From NCBI GenBank assembly GCA_024641655.1, contig JAHECR010000001.1:1-64000 (forward strand): a stretch of DNA of 64,000 nt, written 5' to 3'. Below, piece after piece: positions 1-8,936 of this stretch; the stretch's first letter is position 1; every line of letters starts with the position of its first letter. Origin of the DNA: Acidimicrobiaceae bacterium (GTDB taxonomy: Bacteria > Actinomycetota > Acidimicrobiia > Acidimicrobiales > UBA8592). The notes under the pieces were generated by a model. It searched no databases. It saw nothing but the letters and a program-made list of their open reading frames with translations, and was not told where the DNA came from. The position numbers were made by a program, and so were the translations under genes.

Positions 1-136
1 CGCGCACCGCGACCAACGCCCGCCGCGCCTGTTCGCCGGCATCGGCGTCGCCGGGGGCCATGGGCGCGAAGACCGGCGGGGGGCCTGCCCCCGGGGGGGG
101 ACCTGGGGGCGGCGGTGGGGGCGGGACGTCGGTCAT
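1..136 (-). CDS. N-terminal fragment, probable MoxR-family AAA+ ATPase
   Basis: Only the first 45 codons lie in the window; the gene continues past the left edge. The visible part starts MTDVPPPPPPP and is a proline/glycine-rich leader followed by GDADAGEQARRALVAV, which looks like the start of the first helix of a MoxR ATPase. The ATG overlaps the TGA of the DUF4350 gene (ATGA), so the two are translationally coupled. The MoxR assignment rests on context: in actinobacteria the order membrane protein, DUF4129, DUF4350, MoxR, DUF58 is common. No ATPase motif is visible here. Confidence 0.5.
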   Translation of the reverse strand, partial: MTDVPPPPPPPGPPPGAGPPPVFAPMAPGDADAGEQARRALVAVR

Positions 137-1251
137 GGGGCCTCTCCGGGTGTGGATACGGGGGTGGGGGTGGGTGCGTCTGCCGGCGAGGCTGCGCCGG
201 TCGCCGAACGGAGCCGACCGAGACCTACGGCGAGTTCGTGGAGCTCACGGTCGTTCGCAGCGCTCCGGCCCGCGAGCAGCTCGAGGGCCTCCTCGGCCGA
301 GATCGTGCCCTGGTCGGCCAGCCGAGAGGCCAAGAGCGCATCGCTGGTCTCGGGAGGCAGCCCGAACCGGCACAAGAGCAGCCGGCGGGCATCGAGGCGC
401 AGGTCGTGCAACGCCGCCCCTGGCCGGCCGATGTCGGCCAGGAGCCTCCCTCGCGCTCCCGTGAGCTCGGAGCCCTCGATCGGCGCGACAGGCGGATCGG
501 GGACCGGCCGGCCCAGACGGCGGGCCCGGAACCAGGCGTAGAGCAGGAAGCCGACCACGACCTGCCCCAGAATGACCCAGACGGGATCAGCGACCAGGTC
601 GGTGAGCGTTCGAGGTTCGTCGAGCCCCAATGGCGACGCGGTCAGGAACACAACGTCGATCCCTGCGGTGGGTGCAAGCAGCGCAACGGCGAGACCCGCG
701 TTGTCGCCGTCGGCGAGCTGACCGTTCAGCAGCGGCTCTGGGCCGCCGACACCGATCACGACGCCGTTACCCAACCGACCCACTGCGATCCCTCCCCCGA
801 AGCACACCTCGCCGGAGACACCGCGGAACCCGACCGTCAGCCCCACGACGACGTCGACGTCGGCGAAGGCCGGCACCGCGCAGCGTCCCCGCTCGGTCGG
901 GGACGCGAGCGATCCGGCGATCTCGGGCAGCCACGGCGAGGATGGGTCGACGATCACGAGTCGGCCGCCAGCGCGTACCCAGGCACCAAGCCGGTTCCGC
1001 TGATCCTCGGTCAACCCGTCACGCAGGATCACTGCGACGTCATCGCCGGGACCGGCGGTGACTTGACCGGTGCGAACGTGGCCACCAACAGCCTCGACGA
1101 GCTCGACGAGCGCGCGAGCCCCGTCGGGCGCCACGCTGTCAGGATCGAGCGGGTCGCGGTTGGTCGATGTCCGGGTCATGAGCATCGCCCCGACCACGAG
1201 GCCGACTGAAACGACCACCCAGACGCCCAACGAGCGACCCCGCGCGGCCAT
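133..1251 (-). CDS. DUF4350-type membrane protein
   Basis: A 372-residue protein. One N-terminal membrane segment (about residues 8-28) precedes a region with the DUF4350-like pattern PDGARALVELVEAVGGHV, followed by a GATase/IFT52-like alpha/beta domain, and a second membrane helix (VWVILGQVVVGFLLYAWF) leads to a cytoplasmic tail. The ATG at 1251 overlaps the upstream TGA (TGATG). An in-frame start 24 bases further upstream would overlap more and is less likely. The gene sits between the DUF4129 gene and the MoxR fragment. In related clusters these proteins are assumed to act with a MoxR/VWA chaperone pair; the biochemical role is unknown. Confidence 0.75.
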   Translation of the reverse strand: MAARGRSLGVWVVVSVGLVVGAMLMTRTSTNRDPLDPDSVAPDGARALVELVEAVGGHVRTGQVTAGPGDDVAVILRDGLTEDQRNRLGAWVRAGGRLVIVDPSSPWLPEIAGSLASPTERGRCAVPAFADVDVVVGLTVGFRGVSGEVCFGGGIAVGRLGNGVVIGVGGPEPLLNGQLADGDNAGLAVALLAPTAGIDVVFLTASPLGLDEPRTLTDLVADPVWVILGQVVVGFLLYAWFRARRLGRPVPDPPVAPIEGSELTGARGRLLADIGRPGAALHDLRLDARRLLLCRFGLPPETSDALLASRLADQGTISAEEALELLAGRSAANDRELHELAVGLGRLRSATGAASPADAPTPTPVSTPGEAP

Positions 1252-1958
1252 CACGTGGTCACCTCGACGGACCACCGGTCCGCCGCACCCATCGCGGCGC
1301 GGGCGCCGGCCACGATGCCCGGGTCGACATCCCGGAAAGCCGCCAGGTCGGAATGTCCCGCGGTCGCTCGCCCGTACCAGACCTGCTCAAACCGCCGGGT
1401 CAGTGTCGTGAAGTCACCGCTCACCTGCGGCGCTCGTGCACACAGTTCGTCGCAGTGCTCGCCGGTCGTACGGCCGGCGATGTCGCTCAGCGCCCCGGCC
1501 GCGACCAGGTCGGCCACCAGCGCGCGGAACCGCGCTCGCATCGCCTCATCGAGCAGACCGGCTGCCTCGAGGCGTTCCGACTCGGCGCGCCAATCGCGCG
1601 CCGAGTCACCGGGAGCGGCCGCGGTGTCGACCGCGGTGACGCGCGCCCGCCGCGGTGAACGTCGGGGCGAGCGAAGCGGACTGACCCCGCGGGCGAGCAG
1701 ATAGACGACGACCCCAGCGGCCACGGCGAGCACCAGCCAGGCGATCACTGCGGGCGCGCCCCCGCCCCCGAACGCACCGAAGAGCGAGGCCAGCCGTTCA
1801 CCGAGCCAGTCCTGTGCCCGCTCCAGCAGGCTGCGGTCGTTGCGAAAACTGCTTCCGGCGAGGATATCGGCGGCCAGCCGGCGGGCCTCGTCCGATCCCG
1901 TGGCAGGTGCCGGCAACGGAACCTGCGCCCAGCGGGTCGCAACCGGCTCAGCGAGCAT
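1251..1958 (-). CDS. DUF4129 domain-containing membrane protein
   Basis: A 235-residue protein. The N-terminal third (residues about 10-65) is soluble and has the pattern ARRLAADILAGSSF, often seen ahead of DUF4129. A single membrane helix follows (VIAWLVLAVAAGVVVYLLAR). The C-terminal domain carries the DUF4129 signature of a helix-rich RLEAAGLLDEAMRARFRALVADL segment and a late RRFEQVWYG motif. The ATG at 1958 overlaps the end of the upstream gene by 11 bases; a TTG at 1979 is the alternative. Coupled start and stop with both neighbours indicate one operon. Function unknown. Confidence 0.75.
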   Translation of the reverse strand: MLAEPVATRWAQVPLPAPATGSDEARRLAADILAGSSFRNDRSLLERAQDWLGERLASLFGAFGGGGAPAVIAWLVLAVAAGVVVYLLARGVSPLRSPRRSPRRARVTAVDTAAAPGDSARDWRAESERLEAAGLLDEAMRARFRALVADLVAAGALSDIAGRTTGEHCDELCARAPQVSGDFTTLTRRFEQVWYGRATAGHSDLAAFRDVDPGIVAGARAAMGAADRWSVEVTT

Positions 1959-2934
1959 CGGCGGCGAACACGTCGGCAAGCGCGAGCTGAAGGTCGAGGC
2001 CTTCGGTCCGGACCCTCAGGTCGAAGTAGGTGAGCACGGCGACACCAGCGACGAACGCGCCGGTCAGCAACGAGGTCGCGAGCGTTGCGACACCGGCCAC
2101 GATCGTGTCTCCGCCGAACCCGAACTGTGCCGCCACCGCCACCGGGAGCAGCGGCAGCGTGGCGCCGACCGTGCCGGCGACCAGGGCACTCGCGAGCGCG
2201 ACCCACATGGTGCGCCAGAATCGCCGTCGCACGAGGCGCCAGGAGCGGCGCATCCCGCTGAACGGTCCGAGTCCTTCGATCGCGATCGCAGGGGCGGTGA
2301 CCATGTAGAACGTCATGAACACCACGGGGAGCAGGCCGACACCGACGAGCGACACGGTCTCCACCAGGTGGACCCCCACCCATGCGACGACCAGCGCCCC
2401 CCAACGTCGGGCGCCCACCGCCTTGAGGCATTGCGAGACGGTGCGTTCCTGTGCCAGCAACCACCCTTCGACGAGTTTGGCGATCGTGGCGGCGACGGCC
2501 GAAAGGGGCAACGAGCCCACCATGAGCAGCAGCAACGACGGGTCGACGCCAGACCCACTCGAGGTCGATGCCGAGCTGTCGAAGTACTCGGGATCGGTGA
2601 ACACCGCGGCGATGCCGCCGTAGGCCCGAGGGTCGAGGGCGAACACGAGAAGCTGGAGCGGTAACAGGAACAGCGCCGCAGCCACGGCCACGGTGCGGGG
2701 TCGGGCCTTGACGATCTCGAATGCGCCATCGAGCGCATCGGCCAGGGTGAGCGGCCGTTCGAACACCGAGAGCCGAGGCACCGTAGCAATTCCCGACGCC
2801 GCAGCCTGGGCCTGAGCCACCGCCGGTGCGCCCCACGGAGCACCCGCAGGGATCGGCGGCGCCGTACGGCCGCGCGACGCTGCGCCCACGCTCCCTGAGT
2901 CCGATTCAGGTCGGGCCCACCCACCGTCGCTCAC
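1948..2934 (-). CDS. Multi-pass membrane protein, GPDPase membrane-domain-like
   Basis: A 328-residue protein from a GTG at 2934. After an Ala/Pro-rich, probably disordered 60-residue N-terminus comes the motif RPLTLADALDGAFEIVKARPRT, typical of proteins that share the membrane domain of glycerophosphoryl diester phosphodiesterases. Five or six hydrophobic segments follow, including MVGSLPLSAVAATIAKLVEG and a long C-terminal pair. No catalytic GPDPase domain is present. It is the first gene of the DUF4129/DUF4350/MoxR cluster. The open frame extends far upstream through the divergent methyltransferase gene, but that part is antisense; the GTG is the last plausible start before the domain. Confidence 0.65.
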   Translation of the reverse strand: MSDGGWARPESDSGSVGAASRGRTAPPIPAGAPWGAPAVAQAQAAASGIATVPRLSVFERPLTLADALDGAFEIVKARPRTVAVAAALFLLPLQLLVFALDPRAYGGIAAVFTDPEYFDSSASTSSGSGVDPSLLLLMVGSLPLSAVAATIAKLVEGWLLAQERTVSQCLKAVGARRWGALVVAWVGVHLVETVSLVGVGLLPVVFMTFYMVTAPAIAIEGLGPFSGMRRSWRLVRRRFWRTMWVALASALVAGTVGATLPLLPVAVAAQFGFGGDTIVAGVATLATSLLTGAFVAGVAVLTYFDLRVRTEGLDLQLALADVFAADAR

Positions 2935-3033
2935 GCAACCATTCTGTCGTTCGGGAGCCCCCAGAGGGGGATGCACCCGTGGCGGGAGCCCCCCGTGGGT
3001 CCGCCGGGCTGCTCCAGCGATACGATCGCGCCG

Positions 3034-3807
3034 GTGAGCCCGCTCGACTCCGGCGCCTACGGCCGCGTTTTCGCGGACGTCTACGACGACTGGTACCACG
3101 ACATCACCGACGTGGATGGCACCGTCGCCGCGCTCGCGAAGCTCGCGGCAGGCGGCGCGGTACTGGAGCTCGGCGTCGGCACCGGGCGCATCGCGCTCCC
3201 GTTGTCGCAGCACACTCCCGTCGACGGCGTCGACACCTCCCCGGAGATGCTCGCCGTGCTCGAGTCCAAGCCCGGTGCGGCTCGGGTCGGGGCGCGGCTC
3301 GGGGACATGACCGCACTCGCGCTCGACGGGCCGTACGCGCTCGTCCTCGTGGCATTCAACACGTTCTTCAACCTTCCCGACGACGCGGCTCAGGCGCGCT
3401 GCATCGGCGAGGTGCGGCGGGTCCTGGGTCCCGGCGGCCGTCTCGTGATCGAGGCGGCCGTCCCCGCCGTTGTGGACGACGACCGGCCGATCCATCACGA
3501 TGAGCGCCGCGACGACGGAGCCGGCGGCACCATTTGGACCATCACGACCCACGAACCGGCGACACGTACGATCCACGGCGTCCACGTCCACAGACGAGCC
3601 GACGGCACCACGGTCGACCGGCCCTGGCGCATCCACTACCTCGCGCCACCCCAACTCGACGCGATGTGCCACGACGCCGGGCTGGCGCTTGCCAGCCGCT
3701 GGGCCGATTGGTCGGGCACGCCCTGGCAGCCCGACGACGACCGCCACGTCTCGGTCTACCGGGTTGCGCGGCCACTCGATCCCGGCACAGGCCCACACGC
3801 GTCGTAG
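3034..3807 (+). CDS. Class I SAM-dependent methyltransferase
   Basis: A 257-residue protein with the SAM-binding motif I VLELGVGTGRIALPL near residue 45 and an acidic motif II DGVDTSPEML about 20 residues later, the standard Rossmann methyltransferase arrangement. A leading segment YGRVFADVYDDWYHDI resembles small-molecule methyltransferases. The GTG at 3034 is chosen because the conserved domain begins directly after it; an upstream in-frame ATG at 2971 would add low-complexity residues. It is divergent from the membrane-protein cluster and lies 9 bases before the SRPBCC gene, so the two may form one transcript. The substrate cannot be inferred. Confidence 0.75.
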   Translation: MSPLDSGAYGRVFADVYDDWYHDITDVDGTVAALAKLAAGGAVLELGVGTGRIALPLSQHTPVDGVDTSPEMLAVLESKPGAARVGARLGDMTALALDGPYALVLVAFNTFFNLPDDAAQARCIGEVRRVLGPGGRLVIEAAVPAVVDDDRPIHHDERRDDGAGGTIWTITTHEPATRTIHGVHVHRRADGTTVDRPWRIHYLAPPQLDAMCHDAGLALASRWADWSGTPWQPDDDRHVSVYRVARPLDPGTGPHAS

Positions 3808-3816
3808 TCTCGGGCC

Positions 3817-4275
3817 ATGGCTCACATACGCGTCAGCACCGTCATCGAAGCCCCACAGGACAAGGTGTGGGCCGTCGTCGAACCCATTGCCGACCACGTC
3901 GAGTGGATGGCCGACGCCGAGGCCATCCGGTTCACCTCGGAGCGCCACGAAGGAGTCGGTACCACGTTCGAATGCGATACCAAGGTGGGGCCGTTCCGGC
4001 TCACCGACCTCATGGAGATCACCGAGTGGGAACCGCTCGTGGCGATGGGGGTGCGTCACAGCGGCCTGGTGACCGGCACCGGCCGGTTCACGCTGCGGCC
4101 GGCCGGACCCGGACGTACCGAATTCATGTGGGAGGAGGACCTGACGTTCCCGGTGTGGATGGGCGGGCCCTTGCGTGACCCCGTCGGCAGCCGCGTCCTC
4201 GAGCTGATCTGGCGCCGGAACCTGGCCCGACTCAAGCGCATCGTCGAGGAACGCCCCCAGGAGCCGGCTGCCTAG
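3817..4275 (+). CDS. SRPBCC (START-like) family protein
   Basis: A 152-residue protein with the start of the SRPBCC fold, VSTVIEAPQDKVWAVVEPIADH, and the downstream beta-strand pattern WEEDLTFPVWMGGPL common in polyketide-cyclase/dehydrase-like members. These proteins bind hydrophobic ligands in a deep cavity. The gene lies 9 bases after the methyltransferase. Its stop codon shares the tetranucleotide CTAG with the stop codon of the convergent rhomboid gene. No ligand can be named. Confidence 0.75.
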   Translation: MAHIRVSTVIEAPQDKVWAVVEPIADHVEWMADAEAIRFTSERHEGVGTTFECDTKVGPFRLTDLMEITEWEPLVAMGVRHSGLVTGTGRFTLRPAGPGRTEFMWEEDLTFPVWMGGPLRDPVGSRVLELIWRRNLARLKRIVEERPQEPAA

Positions 4276-5129
4276 ACCGATCCCTTGGCCACCGCAATGG
4301 TGGCCACGAACCCGGCGACACAGAGCAGTGCGAGCAGCGTCTCTTGTGACCAGCGTGGCAGCTTCGCGCGACGGGGCAGTTGGTACACGATCCACCCCGC
4401 GAGCAGACCACCGGCGAAGCCACCGAGGTGCCCACCGACCGAGACGCTCGACACCCGCAACGTCAAGAGCAAGTTCAGCAGCAGGATCGGCCCGAGTCCG
4501 GAGTCCCAGATGGAGCGTCCCAGGGAGCGTTGGTTGACCACCGCGAGCCCGAAGAGTCCGAAGATCGCCCCCGACGCGCCGGCGGTGAGCGCATCGGGCG
4601 AATTGATCATGGCGCCGAGTGAGCCCGCCGTCAGGCCAAGCAGGTACACCAGACCGAATCGCACGCTCCCCAGACTGCGTTCGGCCTGAGGCCCGAGGAT
4701 CCAGAGCGCGTACATGTTGAAGGCGATGTGGAAGAGGCCGTAGTGCAGGAAGCCCGAGGTGATGACGCGATACCAGTCGCCGGAAAGCGCCACGAACGGA
4801 CCGAACAGCGCACCGTGCACCAGCAGGCCGTCAGGGCCCACCGAGCCGAACAGCCCGTCGCCGAGGACCAGCCCGACCAGGAACGCCGCGAGGTTCGCGG
4901 CGATCAGCGCCTGGGTCACCACCGGCCGACTGTGGAACAGGGACACCCCGGAATGGACCTTCTGACGACCTGCCTTCACGCACTCGGGACAGTGGAAACC
5001 CACCGAAGCTGCGTTCATGCAGGACGGACAGATGAGGCGATCGCATCGCTGGCACCGCACGCCGGCGCGTCGGTCTGGATGGCGATAGCAGGTCGTTCCC
5101 GCTGCGGGAGCAGGTCCACGGTCATTCAT
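4272..5129 (-). CDS. Rhomboid intramembrane serine protease with N-terminal zinc finger
   Basis: A 285-residue protein. Residues about 14-50 hold a B-box-like zinc finger (CYRHP, CQRC, CPSC, CPEC patterns). A six-helix rhomboid domain follows: HIAFNMYALW carries the conserved His/Asn, TAGASGAIFG carries the nucleophilic Ser in a GxSG setting, and VSVGGHLGGFAGG carries the catalytic His. All residues required for proteolysis are present. The ATG at 5129 starts immediately before the zinc finger; an upstream in-frame start at 5243 adds an Arg-rich stretch antisense to the divergent small gene. The B-box plus rhomboid architecture is common in actinobacteria; substrates are unknown. Confidence 0.88.
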   Translation of the reverse strand: MNDRGPAPAAGTTCYRHPDRRAGVRCQRCDRLICPSCMNAASVGFHCPECVKAGRQKVHSGVSLFHSRPVVTQALIAANLAAFLVGLVLGDGLFGSVGPDGLLVHGALFGPFVALSGDWYRVITSGFLHYGLFHIAFNMYALWILGPQAERSLGSVRFGLVYLLGLTAGSLGAMINSPDALTAGASGAIFGLFGLAVVNQRSLGRSIWDSGLGPILLLNLLLTLRVSSVSVGGHLGGFAGGLLAGWIVYQLPRRAKLPRWSQETLLALLCVAGFVATIAVAKGSV

Positions 5130-5232
5130 GGCCCCGATTGTCGCAGCTTCCGCGCGGCGAACGCGCGCCCTGGCCCATTTCGGTGCTTGGCGGCTGCGGA
5201 GACCTTGCACGCTCGGCGGTACGGTTGCCGCG

Positions 5233-5400
5233 ATGGAGCTCACCGCGATCTACGCGCACCAGGGAGGCTGGGACGAGGTTGCCCTCGTGCTCCTGCCGCT
5301 CGCGCTGTTGTGGGTGGTACTCATGGTCGCCAACCGCCGGGCGCGACGCGCCCGCGACGAGGACGAGATCACCGGTGGCCGTGACGGTGACGGCAGCTAG
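5233..5400 (+). CDS. Small single-pass membrane protein (55 aa)
   Basis: A 55-residue protein starting [15 protein letters not shown], with one clear membrane helix ([18 protein letters not shown]), then a basic stop-transfer ([10 protein letters not shown]) and an acidic/polar tail. It is divergent from the rhomboid gene and convergent with murA, whose stop shares CTAG with this one. A basic patch right after the helix predicts an outside N-terminus. Composition and start context look like a real gene. Function unknown. Confidence 0.55.
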   Translation: MELTAIYAHQGGWDEVALVLLPLALLWVVLMVANRRARRARDEDEITGGRDGDGS

Positions 5401-6650
5401 GTGAGCCGCTCGACGTCGGCGCCGATCGCGGCCAGGTTGCCGACGAAGTCCTCGTAGCCGCGATCGATGTGGTGAGGATCGCGCACCTCGGTCTCACCGT
5501 CGGCCCGCAGCCCGGCGATCACCAGCGCGGCACCGGCGCGGATGTCGTGGGCTCGTACGGGTGCGCCCGACAGGCGCTCGCAGCCACGCACGACCGCGTG
5601 ATGACCCTCGGTACGGATGTCGGCACCCATGCGCACGAGCTCGTCGATGTAGCGGAACCGTCCGCTGAAGATGTTCTCCGTGACGATGCCGACGCCGTCG
5701 GCGAGCGCCAACAGCGAGATGAGGAACGGCTTGTAGTCGGTGGCCAGACCGGGATAGGGCAGCGTTGCCAGGTCCACCGAGTGCAGACGCCGGTTGGCCA
5801 TGACCCAGAGACCGTCGGGGTCAGCCGAGGTGCGCATACCCATCTCGCCGACCTTCTGACAGAGCATGTCCATGTGATCGGGACGCGCTCCGACGAGGGT
5901 GACCTCACCCCCGGCGATCCCCACAGCGGCGACGTAGGTGGCCGCCTCGATGCGATCGGGCACGACGGAGTGCTCCACGGGAACGAGACGCTCCACCCCG
6001 GAGATGGCCACCGTGGAAGTCCCCGCTCCCAGGATGTTCGCTCCCATCCGATTCAAGAAGGCTGCGAGGTCGGCGATCTCGGGCTCACGGGCCGCGTTCT
6101 CGATGACGGTGTCGCCCTTGGCGAGAACGGCGGCCATCATCACGTTCTCGGTGGCACCGACGCTCGGGAACTCGAGCAGGACGCGAGCGCCCTGGAGGAG
6201 CTCCGCATGGGCCCGGATGTACCCGTGCGCGGACTCGAAGCGGGCCCCCAGCAGCTCGAGACCGCGCAGATGCATGTCGATCGGCCGTGGACCGAAGTCG
6301 TCGCCGCCGGGCATCGCGACGCGCGCTTCGCCATAGACCGCGAGCAGCGGGCCCATCACCACGATCGACGCCCGCATCGCCTCCACGAGGTCGTAGGGCG
6401 CCTCCGGCGTGAGGCCCCCGGGATTGACGATCTCGAGCTGGTCGGGACCTGGCCGCGTGACCCGCATCCCCATCGATGCCAGGAGCCTGATCATCACGTC
6501 GACATCGGTGATGTCGGGCACGTTGTGGAGGACGAACGTGCCCTCGGCGAGGGTGCAGGCAGCCATCAACTTGAGCACGGAGTTCTTGGCTCCGTGGATA
6601 CGCACCCGACCCTCCAGCGGGCCACTCGGTCGAACAAGGATGCGATCCAT
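5397..6650 (-). CDS. murA: UDP-N-acetylglucosamine 1-carboxyvinyltransferase (MurA), Cys-to-Asp variant
   Basis: Catalyses the first committed step of peptidoglycan synthesis, transfer of enolpyruvate from PEP to UDP-GlcNAc. The 417-residue length is normal. The ATG at 6650 begins [14 protein letters not shown] and the signature [12 protein letters not shown] follows. The active-site loop reads [10 protein letters not shown] where the E. coli enzyme has GGCTIGARP, so the catalytic Cys115 position is Asp (residue 117). This natural substitution, also known from Mycobacterium tuberculosis MurA, keeps activity and prevents covalent inactivation by fosfomycin. The gene is monocistronic, divergent from the MFS gene with 104 bases between them. 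Confidence 0.93.
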   Translation of the reverse strand: MDRILVRPSGPLEGRVRIHGAKNSVLKLMAACTLAEGTFVLHNVPDITDVDVMIRLLASMGMRVTRPGPDQLEIVNPGGLTPEAPYDLVEAMRASIVVMGPLLAVYGEARVAMPGGDDFGPRPIDMHLRGLELLGARFESAHGYIRAHAELLQGARVLLEFPSVGATENVMMAAVLAKGDTVIENAAREPEIADLAAFLNRMGANILGAGTSTVAISGVERLVPVEHSVVPDRIEAATYVAAVGIAGGEVTLVGARPDHMDMLCQKVGEMGMRTSADPDGLWVMANRRLHSVDLATLPYPGLATDYKPFLISLLALADGVGIVTENIFSGRFRYIDELVRMGADIRTEGHHAVVRGCERLSGAPVRAHDIRAGAALVIAGLRADGETEVRDPHHIDRGYEDFVGNLAAIGADVERLT

Positions 6651-6754
6651 CCCGCAATTATGCTCGTCGTGCATGCCGACCCCGCCGATAGGACCCGCGC
6701 ACCGAGGCGCGACCTCGTGAACCGTGGCCCGTGGTCGCCCGGATCGGTGACCCG

Positions 6755-8308
6755 ATGACCCAGCTGACGTCTCGCCGCACGATGCCGGCGGCGGCGTTGC
6801 CCGACGTGCTCATCCCAAGGGAGGACCCGCTCCTCCAGGAGTCCGCTACCTTGGACCCGTCGACGTTCGCCTTGGGGCATGGCCCGTTCGAGTCCTACCG
6901 GCGGTCGGTGCAGTGGCGCGCGATCGGCGAGGACGACTCTCTGGTCGAAGTGGTCGAGCAGTTCGACTATCGACTGGCTGCGCCGTTCTGGCGCATCCTG
7001 TTGGCCCTACCGGTCCGACGGGCCCTGCGGCGGGGATCGCTCGAACACGCACCATGGTGGGCTCCGCCGGACCGCTTCGACGCAGCGACCACGCGGACCG
7101 TGAGCCTGCTCGCAGTTGCCGCGATCATCACCGGCTACCTCGGCGCAGTCATCGGCCAGACCGCGACCTTCGCCACCGACGAATTCTCGGCGAGCGATCG
7201 ATCGCAGGGCATCCTGCTGGCCGCCGTGCGCATCGGCACGATCATCACCGTCGTGGTGATGACCGCAGCCGACCGCCGCGGCCGCCGTCGCCTGCTCGTG
7301 CTGTCGCTGCTCGCCGGATGCGGTCTCACCATCTTGGGTGCGGTATCCACCGGCCTGACGATGCTCGGGGCCACCCAGGCGGGGGCACGCGGTTTCGCGA
7401 CCTCGATCACGCTTCTCGCCGGGATCATGGCTGCCGAGGTCGCGCCGCGGAGCAGCCGGGCGTATCTCGCGTCGATCCTGACGCTCGCGGCCGGGCTCGG
7501 GGCGGGCATCCCCGTCTGGTTCCTGTTCCTCGCCGGCCTGGACCTCCGAGGCTGGCGTCTGCTGTACCTGATCGCCGTGGCTTTCGTGCCGGTCTCGCTG
7601 TGGATCGGCCGGCACCTGGAGGAGACCCCACGCTTTCGGGCCCACGTGTCGGGCAACGACGCGGGCGCCACCCCAGCGCCGATCGAAGGGAGCGAGGATC
7701 ACCGGCTCGCCCGAGGGTCAACGGTTCGCAGGAACCGGCTCATCGCCGCAGCGGCCGTCGCCTACTTCGCGTTGCTGTTCCTGGCACCGGCGAGCCAGTT
7801 CCGCAACGAGTTCCTCCGCGACGAACGTGGCTTCAGCGCTGCGGGCGTCAGCCTGTTCGTCGTGATCACGAATACCCCGCAGGGCCTTGGGGTGGCGATG
7901 GCCGGCAAGCTCGCGGACCGCCACGGTCGCAAACCGGTGGCCGCGTTCACGATGGGAGTCGGGGCGCTGTGCACCGTCTTGACCTACACCCTCACCGGCG
8001 CGGCAATGTGGGTGGTGGCCGTGCTCGCCGGCATCATCGCAGCCGGCGTCGCCCCTGCGCTGGGCGTCTACGGCGCCGAGCTGTTCGGGACCGGAGGCCG
8101 CGGACGCGCCAACGGGATCGTCGCGCTGGTGGCGGTGCTCGGCAGCGCCACCGGCCTCATCGCCGTCGGCGACCTGTCGGACCGCCTCGGCAGTTTCGGC
8201 AGCGCGTTCGCGATCATGGCGATCGGGCCCGCGCTCGTCGTCGCCATCGTCCTGCTCGTGTATCCCGAATCGGCGAACCGTGAGCTCGAGGAACTGAACC
8301 CGCCATGA
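6755..8308 (+). CDS. MFS transporter with N-terminal extension
   Basis: A 517-residue protein. The first ~105 residues are soluble ([20 protein letters not shown] and onward). Twelve predicted helices follow. The cytoplasmic loop 2-3 motif is DRRGRRRLL, and its pseudo-repeat between helices 8 and 9 is [12 protein letters not shown], both typical of the major facilitator superfamily. The SugarTP-like layout fits, but the extended N-terminus is unusual and no substrate can be assigned. The ATG at 6755 is preferred over an in-frame GTG at 6731. It is divergent from murA and ends 57 bases before the hydrolase gene. Confidence 0.8.
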   Translation: MTQLTSRRTMPAAALPDVLIPREDPLLQESATLDPSTFALGHGPFESYRRSVQWRAIGEDDSLVEVVEQFDYRLAAPFWRILLALPVRRALRRGSLEHAPWWAPPDRFDAATTRTVSLLAVAAIITGYLGAVIGQTATFATDEFSASDRSQGILLAAVRIGTIITVVVMTAADRRGRRRLLVLSLLAGCGLTILGAVSTGLTMLGATQAGARGFATSITLLAGIMAAEVAPRSSRAYLASILTLAAGLGAGIPVWFLFLAGLDLRGWRLLYLIAVAFVPVSLWIGRHLEETPRFRAHVSGNDAGATPAPIEGSEDHRLARGSTVRRNRLIAAAAVAYFALLFLAPASQFRNEFLRDERGFSAAGVSLFVVITNTPQGLGVAMAGKLADRHGRKPVAAFTMGVGALCTVLTYTLTGAAMWVVAVLAGIIAAGVAPALGVYGAELFGTGGRGRANGIVALVAVLGSATGLIAVGDLSDRLGSFGSAFAIMAIGPALVVAIVLLVYPESANRELEELNPP

Positions 8309-8365
8309 GTCCAGGCGCGAGCCGCGGCGTTTCCCGAGCCGCCGGGTCACTGGCACAATGCCTGC

Positions 8366-8929
8366 ATGAAACCGGCCGGGCTGCTGCTCTTCCACGGTGC
8401 CGGTGGGCACAAGGACCACCGTCTGTTCATCCGTCTCGAATCCGAGGCCGGGGTCCCGGTCCGCCGGGTGGACTTCGCGTACCGGGAGCTCGGCGCCCGC
8501 CGCCCGCCGCCGCGAGCGACCACCTTGGTTCCGGAGGTGGTCCAGGCCGCCCGGGACTTCGCAACCGACCTGGGAGTCGACACGAAGGCGCTCGTCCTCG
8601 GCGGCCGGTCGATGGGCGGCCGAATGGCATCGCTGGCGGTCGCAGACGGTCTCCCCGCTCGAGGCCTGCTCTTGCTCAGCTACCCCCTGCACCCGCCCGG
8701 CAAGCCCGACCGTCTGCGTGTCGAACACTTCGGGGCGATCACCCGGCCGTGCCTGTTCGTCTCTGGCGACCGTGACCCCTTCGGCAGCCCGGACGAGTTC
8801 GCGTCGCTCATCGGCACCATACGCGCGGCGGTGGACACCGTGTGGCTCCCCGGCGACGGCCATGACCCCCGGAGGAACGACGGCATCGTCGTCTCATCGG
8901 TGGCGGGTTGGCTGCGGCGGCTCCGTTGA
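8366..8929 (+). CDS. KANL3/Tex30-like alpha/beta hydrolase
   Basis: A 187-residue, compact alpha/beta hydrolase. The oxyanion-hole motif is LLLFHGAGGHKDH, the nucleophile elbow GGRSMGGRM (Ser near residue 77), the acid in VSGDRDPFG and the catalytic His in PGDGHDPRR. This spacing matches the small dienelactone-hydrolase-like family that includes KANL3/Tex30 homologues. It follows the MFS gene on the same strand and converges on the DnaJ-like gene with a 7-base gap and no obvious terminator. Substrate unknown. Confidence 0.82.
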   Translation: MKPAGLLLFHGAGGHKDHRLFIRLESEAGVPVRRVDFAYRELGARRPPPRATTLVPEVVQAARDFATDLGVDTKALVLGGRSMGGRMASLAVADGLPARGLLLLSYPLHPPGKPDRLRVEHFGAITRPCLFVSGDRDPFGSPDEFASLIGTIRAAVDTVWLPGDGHDPRRNDGIVVSSVAGWLRRLR

Positions 8930-8936
8930 GATCTGG

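Noticed and set aside
1948-4395. 815-codon minus-strand protein
   Set aside because: Only the last 328 residues (from the GTG at 2934) are protein-like; the rest is antisense to the methyltransferase and SRPBCC genes.
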